Assembly: GCA_002270565.1 (NCBI GenBank)
Contig: NQMI01000005.1
Coordinates: 682,001-746,000, forward strand
Length of the DNA: 64,000 nucleotides
DNA from: Stenocarpella maydis
Taxonomy: Eukaryota; Ascomycota; Sordariomycetes; Diaporthales; Diaporthaceae
Reading direction: 5' to 3'
In this document: positions 32,410-45,552 of the stretch, in pieces
How the letters are laid out: each line of letters starts with the position of its first letter
Numbering within the stretch: position 1 is the stretch's first letter
Made by a program: the position numbers and the translations under genes
The notes under the pieces: generated by a model
Told to the model about the DNA's origin: nothing
Database searches by the model: none
Seen by the model: the letters and a program-made list of their open reading frames with translations, nothing else

Positions 32410-34651
32410 GATTTAGACGTGTTGTGACGGTGCGTGCACCATCAACTAACAGAGGCCTAGTTAGAAATGGAAGACATAGCCAGCGGGAATATAACCAGGA
32501 AAGCAAGAAGACCTTGACATACTAAGAGCAAGGCTAGCTCGATTTATGCGTCGAATCATAGACTCGGACTGCTGTAAAAGTCGAAACCTACAAAAGGTCA
32601 CATTCCGTTGAGACCTCCGGGTCGGGGAGACCCACTCACATCGCCTGGCAAGTTTCAGTTGGCACCTGGGCAGCACTTTGGAGGTTGGATTCAGCGTCAG
32701 TTTCCATATACTATTGGAGATATATCTCTCGACTCTCCAACAATCAGCATTACTAGTAGGGAAAGCGGGAAAGTCTTATTGATATTGCAAACGATCGGAT
32801 TTCAAACCCTTTATCCCTCAGGTCTTGAGAGCAATTGGTATGTCACAGTCTTTAGTAACCCATCGGGCGCCTTTGACGGCGCTACGTTGCTGTTAACAAT
32901 GAAGCAGCTCTTGCCAGATGACTTTCTTAAGCCACCTGAGTGAAATTCCTGCCTTTATTCCAGAACATTTGATGCATTCTACGTCGCTTCGGAGTCCACT
33001 TCCCACTCACCAGACCTCGGTAATAATCGGGAGCCGCCGGAGCTAGACCAACTTGGTTGCGTCTCGCTTCCCCATGCCACGTGCAGGTCATGTTTACCAC
33101 GGCCTTTTACCAGCCGGTCCTTTTGCGGAGTCCGGGTCCGGCCGTTGGGCCAATAATTGTGCTGGCCAGGGCTTTCGGCTGCCGCACTTCACACCACCAC
33201 TTGACGAGCTGTAGGGTCTGTAACGAAAGAGTGGCTGAAGCAACGTTGTCAACAGGTTGTATCACCAGTCAGCACTGCGAGACAGCCCTTTGCAAGTGGC
33301 CCGGGCAAATGGCAGATGGCTGCATTTGGGGAGATGACCACGCACACCCACTTCTGGTAACCCTATTAGATATCTTGCTGGACCACCTTGCAACATGTAA
33401 TCCCCACAGAACCGCCTCTCAGGAATGTGGAGTTTAATAAAATTCATCTGCACCGTGTCAGGCCCGCGCAGGGAGGACCCAGAAGCATTTCGGAAGGGTT
33501 CCGCTGTACAGCTGACCCTCCTCGATCAATGTCATCCTTCAGGTGTCGCTAGAAGCAATTACTGAGACAACCTACCTAGACAGGACAGGTTTGGTGTGCC
33601 TGTCAACTGTGCTCCCATTTTCAATGGCATGAATTGCATCATCATTGGTCTGGAAGACCAGCTAGCCCTCCCACTTGGGTTGAACATGCCTTGAATGACT
33701 GCACTTATTACGATGGCAGCAACTTCCTCCAGCCATGAAATTGTCATGTGGTGTAGAAAATACCATCTGCATCCTTACGTATTCTAAGCATTGCATCTAA
33801 CCCTATTTTTGCAGGGTATCCTGCTCGCAGTCACGGTGGCCCACCGGTGAGGTGTGAGTGGAGTTAATCGTCTGAGACTGTGTGTAAACGATCTTCAATC
33901 CAGGAGCCAGTCCTTATTTGTATCAAGTCGTCAGTTCACTCATTGCAAGAAACATCCAGGAAAACTATTCAGTCGCAGGGGACACGAGCTAGGGGTAAAG
34001 TTGCTCCAGCCCACGGCAACTTGAGACCCAGGCGATACAAGCGTACCGATGGGTCGGATTGTGGCACACCTCGTTGTGATCATTTGCCAAAACCCAGAAA
34101 CACTCGGACCGTGACCTTTTCCGTTTGCTAATCTTTCATTGGGTAGCTGAAGAACCGTGACAGTGGCAGTCGCCCATGAGTTGAATACACCTATCTCACA
34201 CGGTTTCATTCACCGACACCGCATGGTCAACTTATATCTCATGATGACTTGCGTTGGACTTAGACAACTTCAGGGAGCCTTTGAAGTTACAAATCGAGAT
34301 AAAGGTTGTTCATGTGGCATTAATAGTGGGTTTGAATCTAGAAGGTGTCCTCGTGAGCATGTACAGGAACCTTGGAAGGTTCAATCAGCGTGTTTACCTA
34401 CATGAACTCGAGCGAGCGAGCGAGCAAGGAAGCACGCCTCAAGGATACAACGAGATGGATGCGTTGAGGTGAAATCGATTCAATATAAATGGTAAACCTG
34501 CGATGCTCGCCCAATTCACCATTTCAACTCACTGACTGCCTACTCCCTGAACATTTAAGCACTTCTTACAGCCCGTCCGGGCTGCTCCTTTGCCTTTCTC
34601 TTCCGGAAGCATATTGCATGTCTTTCTCTGCTCGCGATACCGTTCACAATC
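32410..34651. other. 2.2-kb spacer, no gene seen
   Basis: Several short open frames on both strands, none with family resemblance or splice partners. The right end is the promoter of the mutanase gene. Confidence 0.5.
34484..34490 (+). promoter_or_regulatory. TATA box of the mutanase gene
   Basis: TATAAAT about 165 bp upstream of the ATG at 34652, followed by a pyrimidine-rich stretch. Confidence 0.45.
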
Positions 34652-37003
34652 ATGATGTATTCTCTAGTCAAATACGTGGCAGTCATTTTACTCTGCGCTA
34701 TATCTCCTGTGCTGTCTAGACCCAGCCATGACCTTGCGCAACGTCAGACCACCGACCGGCTTGTTTTCTGCCACTTTATGGTGCGTCTTCCCAGGGTCGA
34801 TCATGATGCCGTCCCTCACTTGACACTTTCTTCCTCAGAGACTAACTAGACCGGCAGATCGGCATCGTTTCCGACCGTACAGGGCCAGCAGACTATGATG
34901 CTGACATGCAGAGGGCCAAGGCGCTTGGCATTGATGCATTTGCCCTGAACATCGGAGTTGACCCTTATACTGACCAGCAGCTTGGTTTCGCCTACCAGTC
35001 TGCCGCCAACAACGGTATGAAGGCCTTCATCTCGTTCGACTTCAACTGGTACCACACAAACCAGGGGACACAGGTCGGACAGAAGATCGCCCAGTATGCC
35101 AACACCTATCCCACCTCTCAGCTCTACGTCGACGGCAAGATCTTCGCGTCAAGCTTTGCTGGGGATGGAGTCGATGTGAACGCAATCCGTACCGCTGCAG
35201 GGGCACCGATCTTCTGGGCGCCCAACTTCCACCCTTCTGACGGTACCAACTTCTCCACCGTCGATGGTGCACTGAACTGGATGGTACGTTGCGTGAATCA
35301 GGAATCGGCCGTAAACCTCACTCACTGTACCTAGGCCTGGCCGAATAATGGTAACAACAAGGCTCCCACGCCTGGCAGGAATGTCACTGTGGAAGCTGGC
35401 GATCAAGAATACATTGCGGCACTTGACGGAAAGCCATATATTGCTCGTGAGTCACTTTATTGTCAGTAAACTATCGGTACCTTCTAATGCTATGCCAGCT
35501 GTGTCTCCGTGGTTCAGCACCCATTTTGGACCAGTGAGTCAACACTCCTATGGCTCATCACTGCGGGTGCATTTGCTCGTCAGGAAACCAAGACTTTTCA
35601 ACTGACGAAAGCCCCCCACCACAGGAAGTGCCATACAGCAAGAACTGGGTTTTCCCTGGAGACCTACTTTGGTACCAGCGGTGGAACGAGATCCTTAGCC
35701 TGTCACCCCGCTTCCTTGAGATCATCACATGGAATGACTACGGGGAGAGCCACTACATCGGGCCGCTGGCCTCAAAGCACACTGATGACGGTAACTCTAA
35801 GTGGACCAACGATATGTAAGTCAAGCGTTGTTGTGAGCCTCCAGCCATATACAGCTGACACTTCCGCAATACAGGCCTCACGATGGGTGGATGGACATGG
35901 CGAAACCCTTCATCAGCGCCTACAAGGACGGAGCAAGTTCCGCGGACTCCTATGTCAAATCAGACCAGCTGATTTACTGGTACCGGCCGACTCTCAGGAG
36001 CATTGACTGCGATGCCACAGACACCACGATGGTCCCGGCAGACAACAGCTCGGGCAATTACTTCATGGGCCGCCCCAACGGTTACGAGTCCCTCGAGGAT
36101 GCCGTCTTTGTTGTTTCGATGCTGCAGGCCCCGGGGAACGTGACAGTTACGTCCGGAAACAATGTGCAATCCTTCAGCGCCCCCGCAGGCATCGCAGCCT
36201 TCCAGTTGGACATGCAAGTCGGCAAGCAACTATTCTCCCTGTCGCGGGGCGGCACAACGGTCATGAGCAGTGTAAGCTTGAAGGACATTTCGAACGTCTG
36301 CCCGTGTGGCATCTACAACTTCAACGCCTACGTCGGGACAGTACCGGAGGGGCCTTCCGATCCACTGGGGCCTGATGGTTTGGCGTCGTTGACGGTGGGG
36401 TTGCATGTGACCACCTGCTCGGCTACCCCGTCCCTTGGTCTTCCCACGAGCACGACCACGACTCCGCCAACGACCTCGACCACGACCTCTAGCCCTACGT
36501 CTACCACTAGCTCATCTACCACTACGAGCACCAGCAGCGCCCCCATCTGCACGGGCACAGCCACAGTCACAGTCACCATCACAATTACAAGCAGCCCCTG
36601 CAGCACCAGCAGCACCAGCAGCACCAGCACTACTGTATGATCCTCCGACAATCCGTTTCCCTACCCGCAGCCTGGGCACTGACTCTTCTTCATATAGTCC
36701 CTCACCACAACACCCACAAGCACATCGAGCACGACCACATCTGCTACTCCTAGCCCAACGGGCGTCTGCAACGCGGGCACGGGGCCTGGGAACTATGTAG
36801 GTCTCTGCAGCTTCTGCTGCAACTTCGGGTACTGTCCCCCGGGGCCGTGCACTTGCACATCCTACGGAGCTCAGGTTCCCCCGCCTCCTGAGACTGGGAC
36901 GGTGGGCTTGCCGCTGCCGTCGGAGGATGACAGTTACCTGGGCCTATGCAGCTTCGCGTGCAATCATGGATATTGCCCACCTACGGCTTGTCGGGTGGCC
37001 TAG
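34652..37003 (+). CDS. GH71 alpha-1,3-glucanase (mutanase) with tandem CBM24
   Basis: Secreted enzyme that cleaves alpha-1,3-glucan of fungal cell walls. Seven exons: 34652-34780, 34858-35283, 35335-35446, 35499-35533, 35625-35815, 35875-36634 and 36698-37003; all GT-AG, phases consistent, 652 residues. A signal peptide (about residues 1-22, MMYSLVKYVAVILLCAISPV) is followed by the GH71 domain with HFMIGIVSDRT, FISFDFNWY, KPYIAPVSPWFSTHFGP and the hallmark ITWNDYGESHYIGP. A Ser/Thr/Pro linker, probably O-glycosylated, comes next; it is interrupted by the last intron. The C-terminus has one full CBM24 (GNYVGLCSFCCNFGYCPPG) and a second shortened copy (YLGLCSFACNHGYCPPT). Reading through the last donor (GTATGA) would end at a TGA at once and lose both CBMs. 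Likely used in wall remodelling, autolysis or mycoparasitism. Confidence 0.94.
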
Positions 37004-38352
37004 CAGTTCAGAGGACGGTACGTGTCTGGTCCTGGACTAATTCCGGACGTGGGAAAATTATGATAGCGATTAGCTGCCTGGTAATACGATTCCATATTGA
37101 TCGCAGCTGGTGAGATATACATGTCTGCCTCCACATGCTCCTCGATCTCAGGAGGCCCTTTGGATGTGTCGCCTGCATCCCATCACACGGGCAATCAGCG
37201 TCACTATTGGCTGGAACGCGACTGAGCCTGCTGTCACTGTCTGCCCATTATGCATTGAGTTGAAGCAACGATGGTGATCGATGCCTTGGGCGCAGGTGCC
37301 GGCCAGCGTAGTGGAAAAGCACGCAAGACACATTTAGCATCGCCAAAACATGGTCGGGTAGACTCTGGGCCGAATCCATAAGGATTCTGCCCATGCGGAA
37401 ACTCCCTTCCATTTGCACACCTGTTGATCATCGGCAGGTGTTGCTGATGTACAGGTGATGGACCAGGTTCCTCCGATTTACTCCGTATATCCGCCTGACT
37501 GCCCTGACCTGATCACTGCAGCCGCCAAGTCGACCACGTATCATTGATCGGCATGGATCGTTCCCCGACTAATTCGCCCTGTCGATTCGTTCTCAGCCTC
37601 TGTGAAAATAACGCCTTGGAAACCCCCCAAATGCGAAATCATGCAGTATTGCTCGTAGCTTGGGTACTCGGGAGGTATCAGTTGATGCCTCGCAGAAGGG
37701 GTGTCGGCCAATCTGATTTCCAGAACAAACAGATTATTGGCCAGTCTATTACAGCGCATTCGAGACTCAACTTTCCGGGTCTACATGCGAAAAAAAAAAA
37801 TTATGGATATATTGATGCGCATGGGTATGAGGGTGTGTGGAAACGATTGTAACCTGCTAGGTGACCCTATGTCCAGTCTTCTGGGAACCCGTCATGTGCC
37901 GGATGTGTCCTGTTTTGCAGCTTGAAGACGTCAGTCAAAACTCAAGTTGGTCATCAGATTCCGTTTGATTTTTTGTTGAATATTTTCCTGATGTGTATAC
38001 CTAGATAGGTGAGTGGAAAGCGAACTTTGATATGTGCAATTGCTGAGACCTGATGCGAGACGCAATGGGAGAAAGTCCGCCACGATGTCATGGAGAGAAA
38101 TCATAACAGAATTAACAGATAGTTCCGCTACCTTTAATAATACCGACCTAGGTACCTAGTTACCGTAAGCTTTTGAGCCGATTAGGAGGGACCTTCGGGC
38201 CGGCAGAGTCCAATCCTTCAAGGCATGTAGTAAAGCTCCGCTCTAACCCGTCCTGCCTTTGATTTGAACACTCGTCAACATACACATGGTACCGAAGTAA
38301 CGTGGCTGTAAACTGAATGTTGTACTGCTGTATGCCAGCCACCAGTTCACAG
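37004..38352. other. spacer, no gene seen
   Basis: A short A-tract at 37790-37800 and palindrome copy 6 near the right end. No gene recognised. Confidence 0.5.
38145..38154. repeat. GACCTAGGTA, palindrome core copy 6
   Basis: ACCTAGGT core with one flank base changed, directly followed by CCTAGTTACCG, a partial second copy. Confidence 0.5.
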
Positions 38353-39012
38353 ATGTCTACAGGCGTAGATCCCACGGCAGATACGCCGTCGTCCACCATG
38401 CTCTCCCGGATTCCGCCAGGCGCAATCACCACCCCCCTGGACGTCGTCGCGCCAATGGAGATGCTCGCCAGGCGTCCCGCCCGGCGCGGCCTGCACATCG
38501 CGGACTACAAGCCATCCTGGGCACACGACTTCTCGAGCCTGCAGTCCCGCATCTCCGTGGCGCTCGGCCCCGCCGCGCTCGGTATCCACCACGTCGGGTC
38601 CACCGGCGTCCCCGGGCTCTCGGCCCGGTCCGTCATCGACGTCGACCTCGTGGTCGCCGACCCCGCCGACGAGGCCTCGTATGTCCCGGCGCTCGAGGCG
38701 GCCGGTTTCACGCTGTACTTCCGGCAGCCGGCGTACTACGGGCACCGCTTCCTCGGGTGCCAGACGCCGGACACAAATATCCACGTCTACGGGCCCGACT
38801 GCCCTGATGTCGCGCGCCATTTGATCTTCAGGGACTGGCTGGTCGAGCATCACGAGGACAGGCAAAAATACGCTGCCGTGAAGAGGGAGGTGGCGGTTGT
38901 TGCGGAGGATAAGGGTGAGACGGGCAACCAATATGGCAAGAGGAAGGAGTGGGTGATTCGTGAGATCATGGATAAGGCATTTAGGGCGCAAGGCCTCTTG
39001 CCGATTCAATGA
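38353..39012 (+). CDS. GrpB/UPF0157 family protein (NTase fold)
   Basis: Single-exon gene; 219 residues from the ATG at 38353. In-frame ATGs at 38332 and 38398 are alternatives. The domain starts at about RGLHIADYKPSW and contains the GrpB hallmark HHVGSTGVPGLSARSVIDVDL, where GST and the following Asp residues correspond to the NTase-fold active site, then RHLIFRDWLVEHHEDRQKYA and YGKRKEWV. This family is widespread in bacteria and fungi; its substrate is not established. High GC and strong codon bias compared with the spacers suggest a functional gene. A bacterial origin long ago is possible but the sequence here gives no evidence of recent transfer. Confidence 0.9.
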   Translation: MSTGVDPTADTPSSTMLSRIPPGAITTPLDVVAPMEMLARRPARRGLHIADYKPSWAHDFSSLQSRISVALGPAALGIHHVGSTGVPGLSARSVIDVDLVVADPADEASYVPALEAAGFTLYFRQPAYYGHRFLGCQTPDTNIHVYGPDCPDVARHLIFRDWLVEHHEDRQKYAAVKREVAVVAEDKGETGNQYGKRKEWVIREIMDKAFRAQGLLPIQ

Positions 39013-41869
39013 TGTTTCCACCGTCTTGCTGAGATGCGACTAGCCAACCTTGGGAGGTTGGTTGGTAGGCGAAGGCAACTACAGTCCCAGAGACTTCAAC
39101 ATGGCCGACGGCAAGCCATCCCGAATCAAAGATCAACGGGTTCTGCTCTTGATGATTTTCTTTGCCATGAGAGCCCATGGCCACGCGCCCGGCAGTGTGA
39201 TAGGAACCGTTGGGCTCGTAGGGGGGGGTTGTTTCGAAGTTTCCGCCACCGCTGGCTAACGGGAAAATGTCTCCTGGATTGTTGTATACGGCTCCTACTA
39301 GACCCCCGGCGCCCCGGAGCTATTCGAAAACCTGCCTTCCAGGTTCACCGCCATCCCCGGAGCGAATCATTATGCGCATTGATATTGGACCATTCGGGCC
39401 TGGCATACTTGTATATCCTGGTTCAACAGAGTCATGGGCTCATCTGTCCAAGGTACCATTGGTATCATAGAACACAAAGACGGGCTTTGGGATTCCTTTG
39501 GATACCACGATGCAAAACGATCAAAAATTCTCGTAGCGGGCCTTGCCGAGAGCTGGAGGGATCAACCAAAGTCATCAAGACCTGGTCTACGCGCTGGAGG
39601 TGGTTATGTGACAACACAAGGCCACACGGAGCATCACTTTGTCAGTTTAAATTGTGGCTCCGTCTGTAACAGAGAATTTGGCAGTGGTTCGGCCGTCCCA
39701 ATGGATGGACATGGGTCGTGTCGTGCATTTCAACAGGTAGAAGAAGAGTACACCCAGGCTGTTCGATGCAGGTGCTTTGCGTGGGAGGCTGGTAACAGTC
39801 CCAGGACGTAGGCAATGTTCAAATGAGAGTTAGTGAGGATTCAGCCGTAGAAGCGATTGGACGGCGCATGTGCTCGAGGTTTGAAGAATAGGATATATCT
39901 GATTCCGATTGTATTGCTCTTGGTTGCTCGTCAATGTTGATGCACGTCACCTCCGGATTGTGAGTCGCAGGCCTCGCACGTTCCGATCTTTCAGAAACTT
40001 CTCCTTCCGCTCACATGTTGTTCCTTCAGTTTCAAGCCATATTGGGCGCCTCCTTAGCACATTATACTTCTTTTAGCAGTGTCTTTGTGGATCCTTCCCT
40101 GCCAGTAGAGTGAGTAGGTGTATAGACCTTGAGAAGGCGTAAATATTGCTCTTGAAGCCAGTTACCATGCTGCAATTTGGCTCATTTCATTAGGGATAGT
40201 ATCTTGGATTAGCTTTTGTGACCACCAAAACGCCTGTTGGCAAGTACCATCCGGCAAGGCCGGTCTACGGGTGTATCAATGACTTGGCCACTGTGGAGGC
40301 AACTGGACGTACTCTTCAGGTGCCTGCCATGTGGCGTAGAAGCCGACAGGGCAACAGCCTTCCACGGAGTGGGACTAATGATACACTATGGGCCACGCGG
40401 GCCCGGGGGGCAGAGAGGCGGCTCCTACGGCACTCCTCAACTGTAGGAATAGTCTAGGCAGCATCTAGTACCGTAGTAGTGGCCTTCTGGTCAACAGTCT
40501 CAGTTTCAGCAGGACTTGCTGATAGTGTACTTATCTCGATACCTTGGTCATTGGAAATTCCATTTTCTCCTCGGCTGTGCAGAGGGCGAACGATGCGTGA
40601 AGGACCACGAGACCTGTAAAAACCAATACCCAGGAGGTGCGATCCAAGTCCTGGGTCAAACGGTGGTGTGCAAGTAAACATATTAGAACAACGCGGTTGC
40701 AAACAAAATAGAAACGATAGTCTGGATGATTTCGGCTGGAATTGAGTTTGAACGCGACCAATATTACATTCTTCGTGCATTATCGACTGAAATGTTCAAG
40801 GTCGAACGTTCGATAGATGGGGTGTCGTTTTTGCTATTCACAATAAGACCAAACCTCCAATATCTCGACTCTATCACACAAGGCGAATGAGAGCGCGATC
40901 TTCTCAGTTTCAAGTGACGCTGTTTAAGCTTCCGGAGAAAGCGTGATATCAGTCACGTGTATTATAGGATACTTTCTCCTCTATTCCAACTTTCTTGGAC
41001 CTTGCGACACCTGTAGTTAGTCGATATCGTCAAGTGGCCAATCCGGGTTAAAGCCTCCCTAAATTTGATGAATAAAATTTGCCTCCTTGTTCCATAGCTA
41101 TATGCTAACAGAGAAAGCAGGGCTTCCATCGAAGCCGTATGGCACGCCCGGGTAAACTTTAAACTGCTCCTTGACGCCGGGTGGCGACAGTGTCGATCGT
41201 CGCGGAATAGATCCAGGCCTCCGACGCTCAAACAGGTCAAAGTGAGGCCGTATATGGAGTTGGTGCTGCTTAATACCAGATATACAAAGATAATATCAAC
41301 AGTGAAGAGAATGTGCAAAGGTGGTCTGCGGCTCAGCAGTCATTACAGTCTACCGCGTACGCTGAATCGTCTACAGTGCTATTCCTCCTAGCGTGCATTC
41401 ACACTAGATCCCGCTGGCGCTAACAGGCTAGCGAGCCCAGCGAGTCCAGGACTCCACGAACTAGGGACTCTGCTCCCGGAGCCGAGGCCCAAGGTCAGTC
41501 GCCGGTGCAGGTGCAGGCGCAGGCGTGGAAGGGCTGCGAGCCATGTCGTCGCCCGCTACCTTTGCTTGTGACACAGCATACACATATCATACCACATGTG
41601 CTGCAGGCTCATTTCCCCTTGTGTCGTGTGCCTTGATGTTCTCATGCAGGGCAGCTTGTGCCTCCTGCTTCTCTCCCTTTCCCGGCCGCCTGTCTGAGGC
41701 TGCAAATCACAATCCCCTCTCCCTCGGGCCGACCCAGACAGACTACCAATTCAACTCGCCCCGCCTTTACATCATCGAAGCCGCCTCTGCGTCTTTCTAG
41801 CCGTGAAGTGACCGACAAGAGAGACAGGCAGGCAGCAGCACAACAGGCACAGCGGCAGGGACATCAGCC
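39013..41869. other. 2.9-kb spacer, no gene seen
   Basis: Open frames near 39034-39811 overlap in three frames without family resemblance. AT-rich from about 39850 to 41350. The right end is the PEX3 promoter, with a CT-rich stretch near 41660-41730. Confidence 0.45.
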
Positions 41870-43827
41870 ATGTTTGCTGCAACCAGGCGGTGGTTCCGCC
41901 GCAATAGGACCCCGATTGCCATCTGCGTGGGCGTCGTGGGCGCCGGCTATGTCGCCACCCAATATGTCCTCAGCAAGCTGAACGATGCGCGCGAGCGGAT
42001 GAGCGTTGATCGCATAGCCAAGGAGAAGTGTGTCCTCCCCTTGTGTCGCCCATGGTGTGTCACAGTGTCGTCGACTTCAGGCTAACAAGTCGTCTCCCAC
42101 CACACACAGCCTGCGGCGGCGCTTCCAACAGAACCAAGAGGACTGCACCTACACCGTGCTGGCCCTACTGCCCACAGCGACCACGCGGATACTCGAGTCC
42201 ATGGACGTGGAGAAGATCACCCTCGAGATGCAACAGATGAAGGGCGGCAATGGCTCCAAATCGGTCAAGAGCGGGAGCGGCGACTCCGTGAGCCTGCCCG
42301 AGACAACAGGCGTCACTGACGAGGACGGCCGGAGCATCATGTCCGCGAGCGAGAGTGGCATCCACGCCAGCCAGATCACCGTGCCTCCCGCCAGCCAGAC
42401 GGCCGAGGGCGAGCTGCTGCCACCACAGCCAGAAAAACCCAGGAGGACGAAGCGTCAGCTGTGGGGTGACGTGACCATCAGCTGTAAGTGGTGCTGCCCT
42501 GCCTCCGGGACACACAACATCTGCGACCAATCTAAGCTAACACACATCTGAAGCCATAACAAGGGCGTACACCCTGATCTACACCCTCGGGCTCCTCACC
42601 ATGCTCACCCGGGTCCAGCTGAACCTGCTCGGCCGGCGCAGCTACCTGTCGAGCGTCGTCTCCCTCGCGACCGGCTCCAACTCGGCGACCATCAGCCTCG
42701 AGAACAACGACGACGACAACTCGGCCCAGGCCTACGGCGACGACTTCGAGGTTAACCGCAAGTACCTGACCTTCAGCTGGTGGCTGCTCAACAAGGGCTG
42801 GCTGGACGTCGCCCAGCGCGTCGAGGGCGCCGTGCGCCAGGTCTTTGGCCAGACGAGCCCGCGCGACCAGCTCTCCCTCGAGGCCTTTGCTGCCATGACG
42901 GGCCAGGTCCGCCGACTGATCGAGGGATCCGCCGCATTCTCGGACCCCACCGTGCCGGGGACCACCACCATCGCGGGCGGCGGCGCCCCGACCAAGTGGC
43001 TCCCGTTCCTGCTGCCCCCACGCGACATGGAGGAGTATGTTCTGAGGGAGTCGGGGATCCTGGACGACAGCGCGGCGTCGGTGACGCGAGTCCAGCCGGC
43101 GGGAGAAGGCGACATCCAGTCACAGCCAAAAGAGCAACAAGAACCGTCATCATCTACGTCCACCGCCTCGCTGCGGCGGTTGCTAGACGAGACGTCCGAC
43201 CTGATCGAGGCCCCCGCCTTCACACACGTGCTAACACAGCTCCTGGACGCGGGCTTCAGCACCCTTCTCGACGCCAAGCTCGCGCAGGGCGCCTTCGACC
43301 TCCCCCCACCACAGCCACAACCACAACCAACGCCGCCGTCAATAGACTCCACCGGCGTCGCCCTCGCCGGCCCGGAGCAGCTGCGCCCCCGGCAGCGCTC
43401 CAAGGCCAGGGTCCTCCTTCCCAAGTGCCTGTCGGTGCTGACGCGGCAGGCGCACGCCATCGGGGCGGGCGGCGCGCCTGACGGCAGCGGGAGCGGCTCG
43501 CCGCCCAACGAGTACCTGCAGGCCATGGAGTCGGTGCGGGACCTCGAGGGCTTCGCGGCGTTGGTGTACTCGAGCAACTGGGAGAACGAGGTGCGGGACG
43601 ACATGGCCCCTCCCTCATCGTCGTCGTTCGCAGCCACCCTGGCCACGGCCACGACAACGGCCACGAGGTCCAGCGTGCGGCAGTCGCGGGTTCTGGGGGC
43701 CGGCGGCGGCGGCGGCGCCGAGGGCGAGGGCGAGGGGAGCATCATCCTCGTGGAGGGGCCGTCGCAGGCGGCCTCGTCGTCGTTTGAGAGCGCGTGGGTC
43801 AGGGCGACTTCTGAGAACAAGCCCTAG
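41870..43827 (+). CDS. PEX3: Peroxisomal biogenesis factor 3 (peroxin-3)
   Basis: Integral membrane protein that recruits Pex19 with its cargo and so inserts peroxisomal membrane proteins. Exons 41870-42027, 42110-42483 and 42554-43827 give 601 residues; both introns are GT-AG. The N-terminus MFAATRRWFRRNRTPIAIC is basic and followed by one membrane helix (about residues 14-34), the peroxisomal targeting and anchor segment. The conserved NLRRRFQQNQEDCTYTVLALL and SITRAYTLIYTLGLLTMLTR blocks, and KYLTFSWWLLNKGW, identify the family. A Ser/Glu-rich insert (about residues 100-155) and a low-complexity Gly/Ser/Thr tail make it longer than yeast Pex3, as usual in filamentous fungi. Its neighbour BET5 is convergent. 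Confidence 0.95.
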
Positions 43828-44752
43828 GGCCCCGGCTGGTGTGGTGCGATGCACACCTTTTGGTGGCTGTCTGGAAATGGAAGAAAAGCCTGGCGGTCGC
43901 TGTTGTTGCTGGGCCACGATGACGCCTGTCTCTGGGGACTGCAACTAACTACTACAGTTATACATGGGACTGACTATGTGGAGGTTGGCGATATACCCCC
44001 AATTGCTATGCATCAAGAAAAGCAAGCCACCGTCTATAGATATATACTCCTTGTGTGACCCTCTGGTCTTGTTAGTAGGCACGGTACGTGTGATGATGGT
44101 TATGAATAAATGCGGATAAAGTCGTTAGGGGTATCCAGGCCCTGCTCTGGGAACCCCCATGTGTATTATTATGATCTATTCCATCTAGAGCATCAATAAT
44201 CGTGACGTGGGCCGCATGTTTTCGCATGTAGCCGTCTATACATGTCTCTCGGCGCGTCTATCTGCGAGGCTATCCGTTGGCCCCCTGTGGTGCAGACAGG
44301 ACAGGGATTTCTTACAGCCTGTCCTGGTTTGGTCGTCGTGCTTATTGGTTTTGAAATCCTCGGGCGTTATTATCTTCGTTGGTGGAACGTTCCAGGCGAG
44401 TCGCTTCCCCCCCCCCCTCTTCTCCTAGGGGAAGTGTGATAGGGTCGCTGCAAAACCCAGAGGGAAGCTGGTCCACGTGACGTCTGAACCTTCGAATAAT
44501 CACGACGCCAATGGGCAGCTAGCATTACAATACCATGGATTTCGACCTTGAGTCTTCCCCAGGGTATGTCGGGTGTCGTGTCGTAGTCCGGGTCGAACCG
44601 GTTCCGGAACCCTTGCCGGTGTCCGCCGACCTTGCGGAACTCGGAACCTTCCTACCTCCCACCGCCCTGATTCCTCTGCCGTAGCTATAATTGATGGCGT
44701 CCTGGCGTCGTCCTCGTACTGGGCCTAGTGAGTCGATGGATCGAGCTGCTGC
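43828..44752. other. convergent spacer between PEX3 and BET5
   Basis: No gene recognised. Contains 3' signals for both genes and a C-tract near 44409-44417. Confidence 0.5.
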
Positions 44753-45552
44753 TCACTGGAGGCCCCTGATGAACTGGTCGAGGCCCATCTCGAACAACTC
44801 GTTGGTGATGCCTGCGCCGCCCTTGTGCTCGACGGGAGAGAGGGGGTTCTTGACCACTGCCATGTTTCCACCCCCAATGTCAGCCAACAATTCTTGCACG
44901 AGAACCTTTTCCTCGCCAACTCCTCCCTGCCACCCAAGTGTGGTTTTCCTCTCCGGCAACAACAGGAGGAACAACAGCAGAAACATACCATATTCGACCC
45001 ACAGGTTGATGTATATCTGGTGCAGGACGTTTCGCATGCTCATGGTGGCGGTGTCAGTGAGCAAGACGAAGCGCAGGTTGGTCGGGGTCTCGTAGTAGTG
45101 CATGCGGTACTGGCCGGTGCGGTACGAGATGAAGGCGTCGTCGTCGCCGCCCAGCTTGCGCACCATGTTGCGCAGGCTGAAGACGGTGCCGAAGATGAGC
45201 TTTGCGTCGTTCTGAGCACGGGTGCTCTTCGTCTTGGCCGCCGCCGCACCGCCCGCCGCCTTCGGTGCCGCCGCCGCCGCCGCCGGCGCTGCTGGCGGTG
45301 CGGGGAGTGCGGTGGTCGGCACGCCGTTGACGGCGGTGGAGGGTCTCGTGTCAGCGGTAGAGGCGGCCGCCACTGCTGCTGCTGCGGCAGCGGAGGCGGG
45401 CATGGCGGCCTGCTGGGAGGGGGGGAGCCAGCTCTTGGTGAAGACGCATTCCGCTGGGTGGTGGTGGTGCTGGTCAGTATTGATGGGAAAAGAGGATGGT
45501 GGGGGAAAGGCTTACTGTGGCGGTCGAAGATGTAAAAAGAGTAGACGGTCAT
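44753..45552 (-). CDS. BET5: TRAPP complex small subunit Bet5/TRAPPC1
   Basis: Longin-fold core subunit of the TRAPP complexes, which activate Ypt1/Rab1 and tether vesicles at the Golgi. Exons 45552-45516 (37 nt), 45453-44989 and 44856-44753 give 201 residues; introns are GT-AG. The N-terminus MTVYSFYIFDRH plus TECVFTKSW and the later KLIFGTVFSLRNMVRKLGG and YRMHYYETPTNLRFVLLTD blocks are typical. Between them lies an Ala/Pro/Thr-rich insert (about residues 25-75) absent from yeast Bet5 but usual in filamentous fungi. The first exon codes for only 12 residues. It is divergent from the kinase gene. Confidence 0.93.

Noticed and set aside
39034..39811. Overlapping plus-strand open frames after the GrpB gene
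   Set aside because: Three frames overlap without preference, and none shows domain resemblance or good splice joins.
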